Shown here: positions 26,016-39,300 of the stretch, in pieces | How positions within the stretch are numbered: the first letter of the stretch is position 1 | How the letters are laid out: the number at the start of each line of letters is the position of its first letter | Origin: Clavelina lepadiformis | Lineage: Eukaryota > Chordata > Ascidiacea > Aplousobranchia > Clavelinidae | DNA length: 64,000 bases | Assembly: GCF_947623445.1 (NCBI RefSeq) | Contig: NC_135241.1 | Span: forward strand, 6,946,501 to 7,010,500 | Direction of reading: 5' to 3' | Made by a program: the position numbers and the translations under genes | Notes under the pieces: model-generated | Told to the model about the DNA's origin: nothing | Database searches by the model: none | What the model saw: only the letters and a program-made list of their open reading frames with translations

Positions 26016-26722
26016 TTGTAAAAGCGATTTTTTTTATTGCAAAGGGATAAGTCAGTATTAAACCATCGTTTTTTAATCTTTTGATTAACTGTTATTTTTC
26101 AATATGAAAAATCGCCAACTAATCAACTAGTTGTAAAAATAAGTTTTTTTTACTGCAAACAGAAAGTCAATGTTTTTATTTCAGTTTTAAATCATTGTTT
26201 CTTTTGATTTTATTCTTTTAATTAATTATGAATATCAAAAATCCCTAGCGTTATAATATGTTTTTGATGCTTCTGATAAATTTGTATATTTGTTCATTAT
26301 TGCTTCACATTTTTCTCCATGTCACTATAAATTTTTTCTACACTTGCAATTTTTCACATTACTATAGAAATGAATTTCCTGTAATTTCATGTGCAGTTGC
26401 GCGAAATACAATGTATAGTACTAATACATAGTATACTGTGTATTCGTTCGACGCTAGTCTGCTTTAGCCAAGCAGATTTTCGTTTCGTGGTAAAGTATTG
26501 CAGCAGACAAACTTTTAGAGATCAGATTTTCGATGATCCTCTCGCAATAAAACAATGTTTTGGCAAAAACAATTTTCGTCACAAATCAGACAACTTTTTA
26601 AAGGTGACCTAAATCTACCTTCTAAGCAATATCTAACTCCAGTAAAACCCAAAAAAAGCTAAAATCCATGTTTTGCATATATACATTCTCCATTCATCCA
26701 TCCATCCATACATTATCCTAAC
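26016..26722. repeat. Copy 2 3' flank, duplicated downstream of copy 3
   Basis: The sequence after the copy 2 stop aligns with 41118-41816 after copy 3, with scattered substitutions and small indels. Similarity stops at CATTATCCTAACC here and CATTGTCCTAACC there. This marks the right edge of the copy 2/copy 3 duplication. A 73-codon open frame occurs in both flanks but does not look like a gene. An AATAAA lies near 26546-26551. Confidence 0.7.
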
Positions 26723-27059
26723 CTAATCGCCTATTTTTAACAACGGGTTCCATGTCTCTATTGCACCAGTATAACGTACGTAAAACGATGCAATTGTTAA
26801 ATTTCGACAAGAAAAATCTTTAAAACAATTCGTTTCGTATATCTTTATGGCCATTAGTTAAAATTGATAAAAACATACATGTAAATTGCAAAATCAGTGT
26901 ACCAAGGATTTTTTCTATCTTTTGCTAATTTCAAGCACAGTTCCCGACTAAACACCGATTAGAATTCATTTTATTCCCAACCGACATTCATGGCGCAGAA
27001 CTTGTATAATGCTGTGAAATTAGCAAAACTATAAAATATTATAGATTGATGTGCACTAT

Positions 27060-27500
27060 TGTCACGAGAATTAGTTTTATATCCGTCACGTTTTATTCGT
27101 TTTTATTCGCATTATCACCATCACGTTTTATACACCGTTTTATTTGCATCGTATTGTCTCTTCGTGCATGTTCACGTTCTGCTATATTTTACATGTTTAT
27201 GTGTACACGTATTTTTTCACTAGTGACGTCTCGTCTCGCTACCCCGAGCGCTTAATTAGTATTCAGCGTCCCACGTTGATTCTTTGATGACGTGGAATTT
27301 GTGTTTTGTGAGGTGTCGCGCTCGGCTGGGCGAGTGAAGGCAGTCTACGTTTGGTTTTAATAAAGTGAAGACCCTTGTTTTTATCTAAGAAAGACTTGTA
27401 GAAATGAGACAGTCTGGCTATTCGACTAGCTGTTAAGCGGGGAGCTTACCTGGTAGAGAAAGTTTGGTTACACTATAACCAAGTTGGTCGCATGTTATAA
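27060..27500. repeat. Dispersed repeat, related to 31360-31735 and, inverted, to 56490-56560
   Basis: The words GACTAGCTGTTAAGCGGGG, CTTACCTGG and TTTGGTTACACTATAA match GGCTAGCTGTAAAAGCGGG, TTTCCTGG and CCTGGTTACAGTATAA at 31675-31735. They also match the reverse strand at 56490-56560. CAGTCTACGTTTGG and the GCGCT(C/T)GGCTGGG block are also shared with 31550-31620. Copies are diverged and the class is unknown. Confidence 0.55.
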
Positions 27501-28139
27501 CCAAGAATGAATAATTTCTGGTGTACTGTAAGTCCACAAATTTTCGACTGGACTTTAGGATTAGGCTACACTCAATACCACATTTTGGGTGGGGATTTTA
27601 ATCCAATCCTTGTGTTCATGCTTAAGTTGTTTTTCTCCCAAAAATCTCTAGTGTGCAATTCATGTACTCTGCAGAAGTCTGGCTAATTCTGACATCTTGC
27701 TGTGTTTGGGATGTAACTTCCAACAGACTGGTTTAATTATGACGGAACGCTGAGGTACCTACCGGTATTAGGCTATTCGTACCGTAGGCTTATTTACCTT
27801 CATTGTTCGTACATTAGAGGACGACATGTAAGGTTAGGTACCATAACAAACGTCATCACATAACTTCTTACCACCTTGCGTTCAGCAACAAAACCTAAAT
27901 AACTTTTAAAAGTCTAGCCTATTTCTTAGACGCTAAAAGATGTTTTCTGATATTGAAACATTTTATGACAAAAAATCTGATTGAACTCCTTGGCTTCGTA
28001 GAAAGTCTGGAGAAAAAAATCAACTCGCTTGAAAAAATCTCCCACTGTGAAAAGTTTTTAAAAACAACATCATTCGTAATCCAAAAAATTATTTATAAAA
28101 GGTTTTCAAAAGTAAATTAAAAATTTTTTGTAATTAATA

Positions 28140-28290
28140 ATGCAAATGATAAAGTAAACCATAAAGTCAAAAATTTTTAAAATATTAAGAAAATCAATTA
28201 AAAATAATCCAAATTAAGAAAAGAGCCAAATTAAGTTGCTAAATTAACCAACGAACTTGTGTGTCATGTGTCGGCCACCATAGTATAGCC
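28140..28290. mobile_element. Terminus of a fold-back element related to 6136-6768
   Basis: The end ACTTGTGTGTCATGTGTCGGCCACCATAG (about 28256-28284), read on the - strand, resembles the left end of the element at 6136 (GTGGCGGACACGTAACACGC). The AT-rich inner part is similar too. The second terminus was not located, so this is probably a partial copy. Confidence 0.4.
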
Positions 28291-28663
28291 TTAAGACTAT
28301 TTTTGAATACACAAAAGAATTTCTTTACCCTATAAATTCCCTTTTGTTTTGTTTAATATAGGCTACCGGTATATGGAGATCACATTTGACAACATCTATT
28401 GCTCGCTAAATATGTGCCTTGCATTGCTGGGTGCCATTCACGTCTTCGTCTATGAATATGATGTCATACATTTCCTCTACAGTCTCGTATTTCGTGACGC
28501 ACTTTTCACAATAGTGAAATGGTCTTGCGTTTATCGCTGTGCAATTGATAAATTGTGACGTAGAGTTGGCTAAACTGGCTGAGGTAATGTCAACAGTTTT
28601 TAGTCATTTTCGCGCCACCATGTGGTCGTCTACTATCCGACTTGTTAATGACGTCATTGGTGG

Positions 28664-28753
28664 ATGAGATTTGCGAACGATCCAGTGGGAAAATTTCGTG
28701 ATGAACAGATGCCCAACAGACGCGGAAAGCGGCAAACAGTAGGAAAACATCAG
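28664..28753 (+). other. Weak candidate first coding exon
   Basis: An ATG at 28664 opens 30 codons (starting MRFANDPVGKF, with a basic NRRGKR run) that end at a CAG/GTATTT donor-like junction after 28753. A 15-codon frame with a strong start context (GCCACCATGTGG, ATG at 28619) ends in a TGA overlapping this ATG. No matching downstream exon or similarity was found. It could easily be chance. Confidence 0.12.
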
Positions 28754-30598
28754 GTATTTTTATTCTGTAAATTGGTTTCTGATAATGCGAGACAGAATTC
28801 TTTTAAGCTAACTAATTTCAGTATAGTTGTCTATTTGTTTATCTGTGATTTCAAAATCAAACTGTTAACTTTCTTCACATGACCTATATCTTAACCTAAA
28901 TTTCCAATTTCTTGTAGCTCAGAAAACTTTTTCTGGCTTGGTTTTAGCTGTTTAATTAATATAATTAATCAACGCAATCTGTGCATGATGGGCATTTGTT
29001 GTTTGCCAAGCATATTGCTTACTGACGGTTTGTAAATAGTTATTTAGTGACGTTTTACAACTCTTCCTTAATACTGAATGCTCGAAGTAGCAAATACTAA
29101 TAAAGCTGACCTTCAGACCAACCAAAAGACCAAAGAGAAAAGACAGACGTCACATTTTAATCCAAAAACCTAGAAGTCTCATACACTATATATCTATATA
29201 TCATCATACCTATATCAGTCAACCTGGACGCATTTTGATTTTTGTGTAGCGTTCGCCAACCAGCCATAGTCGCAACCTCGCGGCGTCTCCCGTCGCACTC
29301 CCAATGACGTGACAAAATGACAACGACATAATTACGAACGAGGATATTTAGATTATTATTGTCTGTATAGTTTCAAGCATAACCGTGATATAATAACATC
29401 ACTGACCTGGCCCCGTCACAACTATGGCTATTCCTATAAACAAGCTGGCAGACGTGGAGTAAGTTTAGTGAGTTGCCAACGATGTTGTCTGTATACGTCG
29501 ATATCACTACATACACCCCGTTACGTCATCGATACGTCGTATACTCTCCTGAAAGTATATCAGTGAGTTCTGAAGAGTGAGTCTTATATGTGAGCTCTTT
29601 CTAATAAAATTTACAAACACAGTCGAATACCATTTTCAAAATTTTTGTGCAATAGCTGGTAATGGTAATGATTTTGGGTGCTTGTGTAACCGAAAATGCT
29701 TTCGAATGCCAGGCTGCCTTCCCACATTAATGGTGAATCGCGACACCATCAGTAAAACCCAAGAAATCAACTCATTTTATTAAACAGCCTCCACGACCCA
29801 AAACAAAAACCGACCTCCTTAAATCAGTTAAGAAACGGCTTTTATAGAGTACATAGAAAACGCACCACAAAAACGGTAAAATACAAGATACTATAAATAA
29901 CACGAGACTTATTTTCGTTACACTTATACGTTTTATCAGGTTTGTAAATGCAAGCTAAACAACTTGAAATTTATAATAATACATACGTAGCTCGACAGAA
30001 ACCAATTGATTTGAATGCACAAGTCAAATCCATTTGATTAAGTTTGTAAAATACCATGACGTGTACACTTTACAGAACATATTACAGCGGGAATGTGAAT
30101 ATAGGCTTATGCATACCGTTTATAGAAATAAGCGATATGAGCAATTAGGCTACCACTAACGCAAGGTATGTTTAACCTTATGCTGCTATTAAGCAGATAC
30201 AAAATGTTGAACGTCAGATGGTTTTCACTTGTTGTATACGCGTGTAACGTTTATATTTTGTCAACATGATGTGTATGAAGCGATATCTTCATGCAACATT
30301 TTTTAGGAAAATAAATTAAAAATAATAAGCACAGACCACATGTCTGCACTATTTTATTTCTTTTATGGTGTTAAACGTGTTTACAAGTTAAGCCGAAGTA
30401 GTCTGTGTACGTACCGATAGTACGTTTGTGCAAAACAATGCCACTATTTCGGTAGGATAACACTTTCAAACTGCCCAAACTCTTCAGCAAAACCTAGATG
30501 TGATCACGTTGATGCGAGGATTCGATATTAGCCATTATATTTTTATTTGGTGTTAGGAAATAATCGTGATAGCTGAGCGTGAATACCTTGGTTCTTCT

Positions 30599-31360
30599 TG
30601 CATTGGAAAACTATGTAAATTCAAATGCAGATCGGGTACGTGAAAATGCCATAAAACTTAGAACAGCATAAAACAATGTAAAACAAAAGTAAGCCTATAC
30701 ACAAAGTATAACTCATAAAAAACATAATAGGAACTTGTTTACTAGTTTTCCAAAATATTTCAATTTGCATATACTCCTTGTCTTAGTATTCCGGTTAAAT
30801 AAACAAATTAAACAAAAATAATTATTTTTTGACACCAAACAATTCTACAGATAGTGACTGACAATCTTGGATCTCTGAATGGCATGTACCATTTGGTGGA
30901 AATAAAGGAATCGCTGGAAAATCAAAGAGACGGGTTTCTCAACTTGATGTCAGCATCGGGTGGTGCACGTTCTCACACGTACACAATTTTACGGAAATTT
31001 GACGACGTGAGAATATTGAGAATTGGTATTTACAAGACTGGGTTCGTTTTCTACACGCTTGCAATAAATAGTCTACATTACTCGTATGAATATACGTTGG
31101 AAGTTTAACGTCAATACAAGAGTGTAAGTTTTCATTTTTTTTATATAAAGGTAACATATCCAGGTTTATTTGACATGCTCCGTAAAAACGGCCGGTTCAC
31201 TGTACATCTCAATCTCGACCCGAACAATATAATAACAACTGGATGCTTATTTTGTTACAACGCTCGCCTTATTTCTATTTACGTTGAATTAACAGGCTTA
31301 GCACAACCCAATGGAGTTCCATCCCAGTTTGTTTTATATAAGAGTTTTTCCATGTTTCCA
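30599..31360 (+). pseudogene. Relic of a copy-1-type gene: end of exon 15, exons 16 and 17
   Basis: The sequence from 30599 matches copy 1 from 13654 almost base for base: the tail of exon 15, its intron, exon 16 (30851-31006), the next intron and exon 17 (31151-31326), ending in the following intron at about 31360. Both whole exons keep copy 1 lengths (156 and 176 nt) and open frames. The last codon start changes from CG to CA at the exon 17 donor. Exons upstream and downstream are missing. The 3' flank of copy 1 reappears at 31738 after a repeat. It is closer to copy 1 than to copies 2 or 3, and is the remnant of a duplicated copy 1. Confidence 0.85.
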
Positions 31361-31735
31361 GGAAAGTATGCATGCTCGTCAGGTTTTCTTATGTTTGCTC
31401 ACGTGCTGCAGTATTTTACCTATTCATATGTACACATGTTTTTATTCATCTCTTGTGACGTCTTACATCGCTACCTCTAAAGCCAAATTGGTATTTAGGG
31501 TTCCGCGTTTATTTTCTCATTGCGTGACAACGGTGGAATCTGTGTTTGTGTTGTGTTGCGCTTGGCTGGGAAGTGGAGGGCGAGTGTTTATTTCAGTCTA
31601 CGTTTGGATGTAATTGAAGCAAGATGGCTGTTTTTATCAAAGAAATACTAATAAAAGTAAGAAAAGCAAAACGAGCTAATTGGCTAGCTGTAAAAGCGGG
31701 AAGTTTCCTGGCCAAGAAAAATCCTGGTTACAGTA
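31360..31735. repeat. Dispersed repeat between the relic and its 3' flank
   Basis: Similarity to copy 1 stops at about 31360 and resumes at 31738. The sequence between resembles the repeat at 27060-27500 (shared GACGTCT, CAGTCTACGTTTGG, GCTAGCTGT, CCTGGTTACA). It therefore replaces the last three exons (18-20) of the relic gene. No coding potential was recognised. Confidence 0.5.
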
Positions 31736-31737
31736 TA

Positions 31738-32555
31738 AACAAACATTTGTTATGTCAGTAAGAATAAAATGCCCGACATATTTTTACGTTCCGGTTTCAG
31801 AAAGCTAAGTGTGTTTTAAGATTGTATTATAGATAGTGTGAAATAACAAAACTGCTTTAAGTGACGAAACTTTGTAAAACAATGGAAAGTTGTTTGTTTA
31901 ACCTGGATGCAAATTGCTTATATCAGCAACATTTTGTATAAGACAGAAACTTTAAAATCCGCCAAACTGTAAGCATGTCAGCAGTTATTAAAGTACATTC
32001 TTAGCTCAGGTGAGTGCCCCAATGTAAGCCAGAATGCTGGTGCTATTATTGTTCGAGTATGAGTGTTGTCTAACTCTCAATCATTTCGAATTCAATCATT
32101 TGTGTTATTGTAGTTCTTTCATAGAAAAGATGTTTTACGTCTGGTAAGTTTAAGTTAAAAGTCTTTCCTTATGGTATACCATGCTTCAATGCTACATCTG
32201 CTTTACGACTTAGGAAACATTATACACCGGCATGTTTCTTGACTAAATACTGTTGACATGGTCATTCGGTTACTGTTGGATGACTTCAAAATGCCCGCTT
32301 TGTGGTTTAAGCGGTCAGTACCCTTGCTAATGAGATAAGATTTTCAATGCAAAGTACATTTAATCAACTAGCTGTTATACTGGTAAACCACGAAAGTTAG
32401 GCTATTTTTCGAAGAGGAAAAGCTGGTATAGGAGCAAACATATTCTGTGTTAAATCCGAGAAAAAAATAAGTATATGGTATAATTTTTCGATGACAACTG
32501 TTAGGTAAAGCTAAACACTCACTTGTTATTCACTGATTTGTCAACTATTTTAGTA
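31738..32555. repeat. Duplicated copy 1 3' flank, paralogous to 16004-16771
   Basis: See the shared blocks listed at 16004-16771. Its place after the copy-1 relic and before copy 3 supports duplication of a copy 1 plus copy 2 unit. Confidence 0.75.
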
Positions 32556-33305
32556 GATTTTAAACATAACATTTTGTGATAATAAAATTGAGATTGTTTG
32601 TATATGTCAACCACTTTAACAATAATAACCTATTAATTATTGAGCAAATTATTTAACGCACCGTGCTCAATTGACCGATACTGCTGATTAATTAAACTTT
32701 AATTAAGGCAATTTGAAAGAAGAGTACTGATATTTCATGTATTTTAAACAATAATCAGTTTTTTCAAAATCACCCATAATTGTCTGAATCCGAGGGATCG
32801 GCGGTCTGATGCTTATTAATTAAGTTTAATTAAGTCAGTTTATTATGAGAATATTGAGAAGTTATAAATTATAACAATTTTCGCAATTTTGGTGTATTAT
32901 TGAAACCAAATACTTAAGGTTATTTGAATATTTATAAGTTGATTTTTTCATCAATTAACGTTATTTGGTTTTATTAAAGTTAATTGTAAAATATCTAATT
33001 TATTATCATTTTTTAAAACTGTCCATTTTTTTGGATTTTCATTTGGTATTATTTTTGGTCAATATCAACATAAATAAAAGTATTTAAAGTTTTAAGATAT
33101 TTTCAAAATTTTACTTGCATTTGTAATGATTTATTTGAATTTACAAAAATCAAGAGAATTGTGTTTGTAAACTGCGCTTTCCTATAATCGTGTACCAATT
33201 TATCTTTCTTTCTAATTATTTTTAAAGCAAATAAAGTAATAAAGAATATTCATCTTTAAAATACCCACATAAGTTATGCATTTATAAACAAAAAAAACGT
33301 TTTTC
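32556..33305. other. AT-rich spacer upstream of copy 3
   Basis: Very AT-rich, with paired inverted words AATTAAACTTTAATTAA (about 32691-32706) and ATTAATTAAGTTTAATTAAG (about 32816-32835). No gene recognised. Confidence 0.4.
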
Positions 33306-33341
33306 TGACGTTTTTTATAAACAGTTAATAAGAGTAAAAGT
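33306..33341 (+). promoter_or_regulatory. Conserved block before the copy 3 start codon
   Basis: TGACGT (33306-33311), a T-run, TATAAA (33316-33321), CAG (33322-33324) and an AATAAGAGTAAAAGT run directly before the ATG at 33342, as in copy 2. Conservation of this block while the sequence further upstream has diverged suggests function: a core promoter or a trans-splice acceptor. Confidence 0.4.
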
Positions 33342-36300
33342 ATGAAAATATTAAAACATTTACTTTTTGTGACGTTGTTGCTGCCTGATGGATTAACAAT
33401 GGCAAACAAAATCGAAGGTGAGTCACAGAGTAAAGATATAATATAAGAGGTATATGTATAGTAATAGAATATAGATCCTGTTTAGGCTCATGTTTATTTG
33501 TTTAATGTATGTTGTTAATTCTTATAAATTACAATTCAAGAAAAACCACATACTTTATAATTGGAGAATTAAGCAAACATATAGTTGGCTTCCGAGGTTT
33601 AAACATAAAGGAATACTCAAAACCTTCCATATATGTACGCGTTTTCATATTCATAAATATTATGTTTGTTCATCGATTACAGAAACAGCTTTAGGAAGTA
33701 ATAGCTACGTCTCCTACAATATACCGCCTGTTACGTGGCTAAATTCTCCCACCGTTACCAAGATTTCTGAATATCAGTTTGACATTTTTGGAAGAGAAAT
33801 TCACTTCAGTGTAGTGAATCAACAATTACACGAAATTACAAAAGGGTGAATTAACAATTGTGCGAGAATAGTTTATTGTTAATTGATAGCTTAATATGGA
33901 TCTAAAAAACGATGCATATATCTGCCACATATAATAACAATGAATTGTAAGCAATCTTATGTGTCAAAATCGAAATGCGAATGATAAAAAACTCATATGC
34001 AAAAATATCTTTATTTAGTCAGTTTCCAGTCAAACAAACAACAGAAACTGAGTCTCATTTTGAAGTTACCCTTCGAGGAGATTGTGTCTTCCTTGACGAT
34101 GACGTCACTTTGCAGGGACTTAAAAAACTAAGAGTTTATGCAAGGAAATTTGTGTCAAATGGCCAAACTTTGACACTTCAGGTGAAAATACATTAATCAT
34201 AGTTCAGTAAAGCCGAAAGAGGTTAAGCTTGTGTTGAATTTCTGTTTTCCAAGTTTAATAAATTTTCTTTCCTATAACCAAATAGGCCTATATATAATTT
34301 GGTGCTATAAGAACAAAGAACTCTTTTAATTCTACCAGGTTTCCCGATGTTTTCCTCAAAAATTCGTTTTTGTTATTTTAGATTGTTTCAAAACGTAAAA
34401 AATTTACTTTTTATGCTGGCTAACAGTTTTGAATTGTTAATATTAGTGAAAATAAGACACTTTTATGTAATAGGTTACCGTATGTTTTTAAGTAAACTTA
34501 TCTTCTTAACTTATCACAAATGTTTTGGAATGTGTACTATTAGCTTAATAATAAGTTACAAATAGGCACCACAAGTTTGCCACCACATTGAATCGGGAAG
34601 ATGTTCCTACCTTAGAAAAGCTGGATTACCGTCAAATGGCGCTGATGGGAAACCCGGTATTGCAAGTCCTCTGGTTGAAATTAATGTTCAACGAGTCGAG
34701 GGCAATATAGAAATTATAAGTGAGGTAATACAGTAAATTATGTCCTAAGATGTTTCCAACAATAAAACGTTAAACACTGTATTATCTATCTAACACGTTA
34801 AACCCTTAAAACACTGCCACGTATAATTTCATAATATCTGTCGCAAAAACTAATCATTTAAAGGGATCCGACGGGAATAGAGGGGAAGACGGTGGAGATG
34901 GACGAGACGGAGAGGATGGAGAAGAAAGAAGATCTCTAGATACGGAAGGTTATCCTTGCAGACGCCAAAAGAAAACATCATTTTGGAACCCTTTTAGATG
35001 TGACGATAAAATAGGTACAGTTTTCAACAATACAATGGATAATTAATAATAAATAGTTGCATTTGAAATTGTTTAATGTTTCAAGCAAAAGATGATTTTA
35101 AAAATACTACACTTCGGAAAACACAAACTTTGTTATAAATGCAAATACCGCACAACTTAAAAATAAAGCAATAAAAATTCAACCATCATGTATGCCTTAA
35201 ACACAGGTTATCCTGGTTCACAAGGTGGAAATGGTGAAAATGGACACAGAGCTGGACGTTCTGGAAGTGGTGGAGATTCCAAAAAAATAACACTCAACAC
35301 TAAATATATTTTTGGATCATTCAAAGTGACTCAACGTTCTGGTGATGGGGGACCCCCAGCTAGGCACGGATATGGTGGAAGAGGAGGGTAAAAGTTGTCA
35401 TAACATCTCATCAACAATGTGGTTTTCAGATGTTGTTGCTTGTATAACTGCTTTGTACATGTTATACATAGTTACGGAGGTGAAGGAGGTTGTGGCTTGG
35501 AATGTTATAACGTTTGCGGTGGGCTCTACGGTGCTGTAGGTTGTGCTTGTAACACACGAAGACAAGATTGCAGCTATGAAAACCGAGGAGAACGCGGTAA
35601 TTCTGGTGAAGAAGGAACAGATGGGGCCATATTATACCCACCCCCAAACAAGGTTTTTCAAAATAAAAAGCAAACTCCAAATTTCAGAATAATAAATTCC
35701 TGGTTTTGAAAAAAACTTATGGAAAGTTTTGTATTAAAAAAATGCTGTACTTGCCGTCATTACAGGGTCATGATGGTATTGTGGAGAAATCCAGTTTACG
35801 CAAAGTTGAGAGTTTAAAGCAATGGTTTGTTGATGACGAGGATTTGCTACAACTCATTCGCCGCCGAGGAGAATGCCTTTTCCAAAAAACAAAACTGATA
35901 AAGCACTTGAAACTTTTTCGTTTTTGACGTCAGTGACGAATCAGGAATCTTCTTTCCATCAGCAGGTAAACAAATGATTAGATAAAATTATCTTTGCTAC
36001 GCTTTCCATTTTTAGCGCATATTGCAAGGTGTAATTTTTAGTGTATAATTTAAGGTGCTACTGCGAAAAAGTGCTCTTGAACAAGGATTTGATTTTTATG
36101 GCAACAGCGATAAGTATGCTCCTAATTTGGGATGGAAGTATTTGAGAAGAAGAGTAACTAGATTAATCACGTCTGGCAAAACCTACGAAACGTCTTATAA
36201 TTCTTTAAAAAATAAGGTTTGGTTAAAACTTTCAAGTGTTATAAAGTGCATTAAAACAACACTAAAACATTAAAACATTAAAACAACACAACACTTTTAT

Positions 36301-39300
36301 CAAACGTATGTATTATAAGCTATATCCTGCTTCATATAAGGTAGCATTGCCTTAAGAGCATATAAATTACATGCATATTTTTGTGCTTTGAACTTCTAGA
36401 TTGATAATGCGAAACTAGCCGCTGAGACACTTCGTGATGCAGCAAACATCAACATAGCACGATCAAAGCGGAAATTACGATACGAACGATCTGATCTAAG
36501 AAATGAAAGAACTGTTTATTTGAAATCCTTAAGGCAGCTCGATAAAACTATGAAAAAAGAACAGCAAGAAATTAAACGCCTCCTGCCCAAAGTTATACAA
36601 GAACATGTACGACAATTTTTTTGGAATATTTCAGACTTATTCATAAAATCTAAAAATCAGTTGAAATTCCATTAATAATTTGATTGTTTCTAGAATCAAG
36701 AAGAGAAACGACGACAGGGATCGATCATTATGGATTTCTTCAGCGCATTGCTTGGTTTTCCCTCGGCCTATGCAGGAAGTAATCCACATTTGGCTTTTGA
36801 CAGCGCCAGAAAAGTGAGTTTTCATGTTTATTTTATTGTATTGTTTATTTTTCCCTATTAACTGTGCGGATTGAAAGTTAGGATACTAACCGTTGTAGTT
36901 ATCGCTCAATAAAACACATGATCACAAACAATTAACGAGCAGCAACAAGCAGTTTTTCTTCAATGACCAGCGATGCGATGGCTGAGTCTTAATAAGAGGT
37001 AAAGCGCTTTCCACACATATGATTGGTCTGGGTTTCAATTCCTGGCCGGGACATTAGACGATTTAAAATTGAAACTTGTTACGCTTTCTGGTCATGTGGC
37101 TCGACGTTATGATCGAGAGTTACCAGCACAAACACAGAGCTACCAGTGGACTATTGTACCTTGCTGTTGCTACTTGTAGCTTGTGTGGCCTTAAAGCTTC
37201 GAAGACGAAAGTGCGTCTTTTCAATACGCAAAAATAACTTTGACTTCGTTAAATATATAATGTTTCATATTTAAGTCATCATGCAGTTCGTAATTTGTTT
37301 CGCAGATTTTCCAAATGTTTGAAAGCAATCCAGGATGCTCTGTACCAACGTTGAATGAAGCCAAAGCTACTCTACAAATGAGGTTTACTGTTTTAATTTA
37401 GTTTGAGTGGATTTGAAATTAAAGCAGTTTCTCTTCAGATTAGATTTTGCATTTCACAACACATCGGCTGCTGTTCCCATAATAATGAGTAGTAATCTAG
37501 CTAAAAGCAGAGGAAAACTCCTGCAAGAGTTTAGCTGTTTGCTGGATAAAGAAGGAAGAAACAATTCGGTACTAGTAGATTTTTTTTTTTACTTTAAAAC
37601 TATTTTGAATGAAACTATTGTTAGATTTCCAAGCTTTGCGTTCGGTTTGGCAAACAAAGCAAAGAAGGAGCTTTCTTTTGTTTACAAACAAATCATACAG
37701 CATCTACGATGTAGTAGACCTAAATTACGGTTTTAAATATTGGAAACAAAAGTCGAAATTAATGATTAATTGAAACATTCAATTTATTTTTCAGTTTAAG
37801 AGTTTAAAAAGACTTTTGGATGACTTTTTTCGTGACGGAGACTTTCGCATATCTCTCATCAATAAATTAATTAATTTCGATCTACAGATTAAGGTAGAAT
37901 ATGACAACAAATGGTTGGACTATACCTGGTATTTTCAGGTTATTTCAACCATAACATTTTTGCTTTCTAATAACTTTTTCATACAATTTTGTTTGACTGT
38001 AATCTCAGCATAAAAATATCATAATTTGTACAAATATATATTGGTTGTAATGGCCATATTTAAGTAAATGCATTTTTTAAAAAAAATATTGAAAAAATGC
38101 CCATACCTTGTCTTAGACAGTCTTTGGTTACTTTGCAGCAAGTTTCTTATCAAATTGGCTTGCTAAGAGAATGTCAAAACGCAGTTGATACAATAGTGCA
38201 ATTATCAACAAACAATATTCCGATGACAATTAAACAAACATTTACTGATTTGCTTTACAGGTAAGTAGCCTGGAACTTCCTTGCAGTGTAGTCTTAATGA
38301 TGTGTACATTATTTCCATGCTTTTACAGCGTATACCAACAAAACGAAGCAACAATCATACGATCCTTGTATGAGCTCGCTAAAGGTTATCAATTTATGAG
38401 TTTGTGGAAATTCGACGCATTGAAAAACTACGTGAATGCGTATGGAGATCAAGTATGTAGAAACAGTCAAAATAAATTATACAAGTCTATAAAAAAAACT
38501 TTTTTCTCTGGTCTTGGTTTTAATAATGGGTTTTAAATAAGTCAAGATCGCTGAATTCAAAAATGAAATCAGATTTTTTCCATCACATCACGTTTTTAAA
38601 CTATCATAGGTGATGTTAGTTATAGGACAACTATAGGATTAGCATTTCTGTACCATAATGACTTTATTATCTACTTTTCTGTTAATAGTTCTCTATATAA
38701 AAAGATTTACTACGAGCAAAAAATGTTATTTCAGTTATGGCATCTAGCAAACGAAGAAAGTGTTGCGATGATCCTGATATGTTTTTCTATATTTGTGGTT
38801 GTTTTACTTTGCCTTTAAGGTGAAGTTAGGTTACCAATAAAAAAGCTGGGTATCACATAAGGTTTGCAAAACTAGTGTGGAAGGTATAAGGTGTTGGACT
38901 CAGGGAAAAACATACATCTTAACTTTGGAATACCAATGATTTGGAGATAGCAAATAGCAAATCACAACAATGACTGTTATTTCTGTCTTGTTAACATTAA
39001 GAGGTATAATGATATCAAGCACTTTTAGAAATATTCCAGCCATGATTATGCTATACAACCGGTCCCTCATAATGATCAAATACCAGTACCTACCTTTATA
39101 AATTTGACACAACTTAAATATGAAGGTATGGTTTCTTCGTCAAATCTTTCCGATTACTATTGGAATTCATTGAGATATGTTCCTTATAAGAAGAGGTGGC
39201 AGTCGGTATTTTGAAAGTAATGTCGGTAACGGTGCTGGTGTACTCGGAAAAAAATTACCATTTCAAAAAAATTGTTCAGTACCATGCGTGTACTCTGTAC

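Larger units (their letters stand above)
26723..30598. other. Intergenic DNA between copy 2 and the copy-1 relic
   Basis: About 3.9 kb with no recognised gene. It contains a dispersed repeat at about 27060-27500, a fold-back terminus near 28140-28290 and two weak candidate first exons. One is described at 28664. The other is an ATG at 29424 with 35 bases before a GTAAGT donor at 29459. Around 29240-29330 the DNA is richer in CpG and has TGACGTG motifs, so it could be a promoter, but no downstream exons were found. Confidence 0.4.

Noticed and set aside
26391..26612. 73-codon frame conserved after copies 2 and 3
   Set aside because: Its conservation is explained by the duplicated flank; composition and lack of start or splice context argue against a gene.
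33490..33849. 119-codon open frame taken as its own gene
   Set aside because: Its second half is exon 2 of copy 3 (33683-33845); the first half is the preceding intron, which happens to lack stops.
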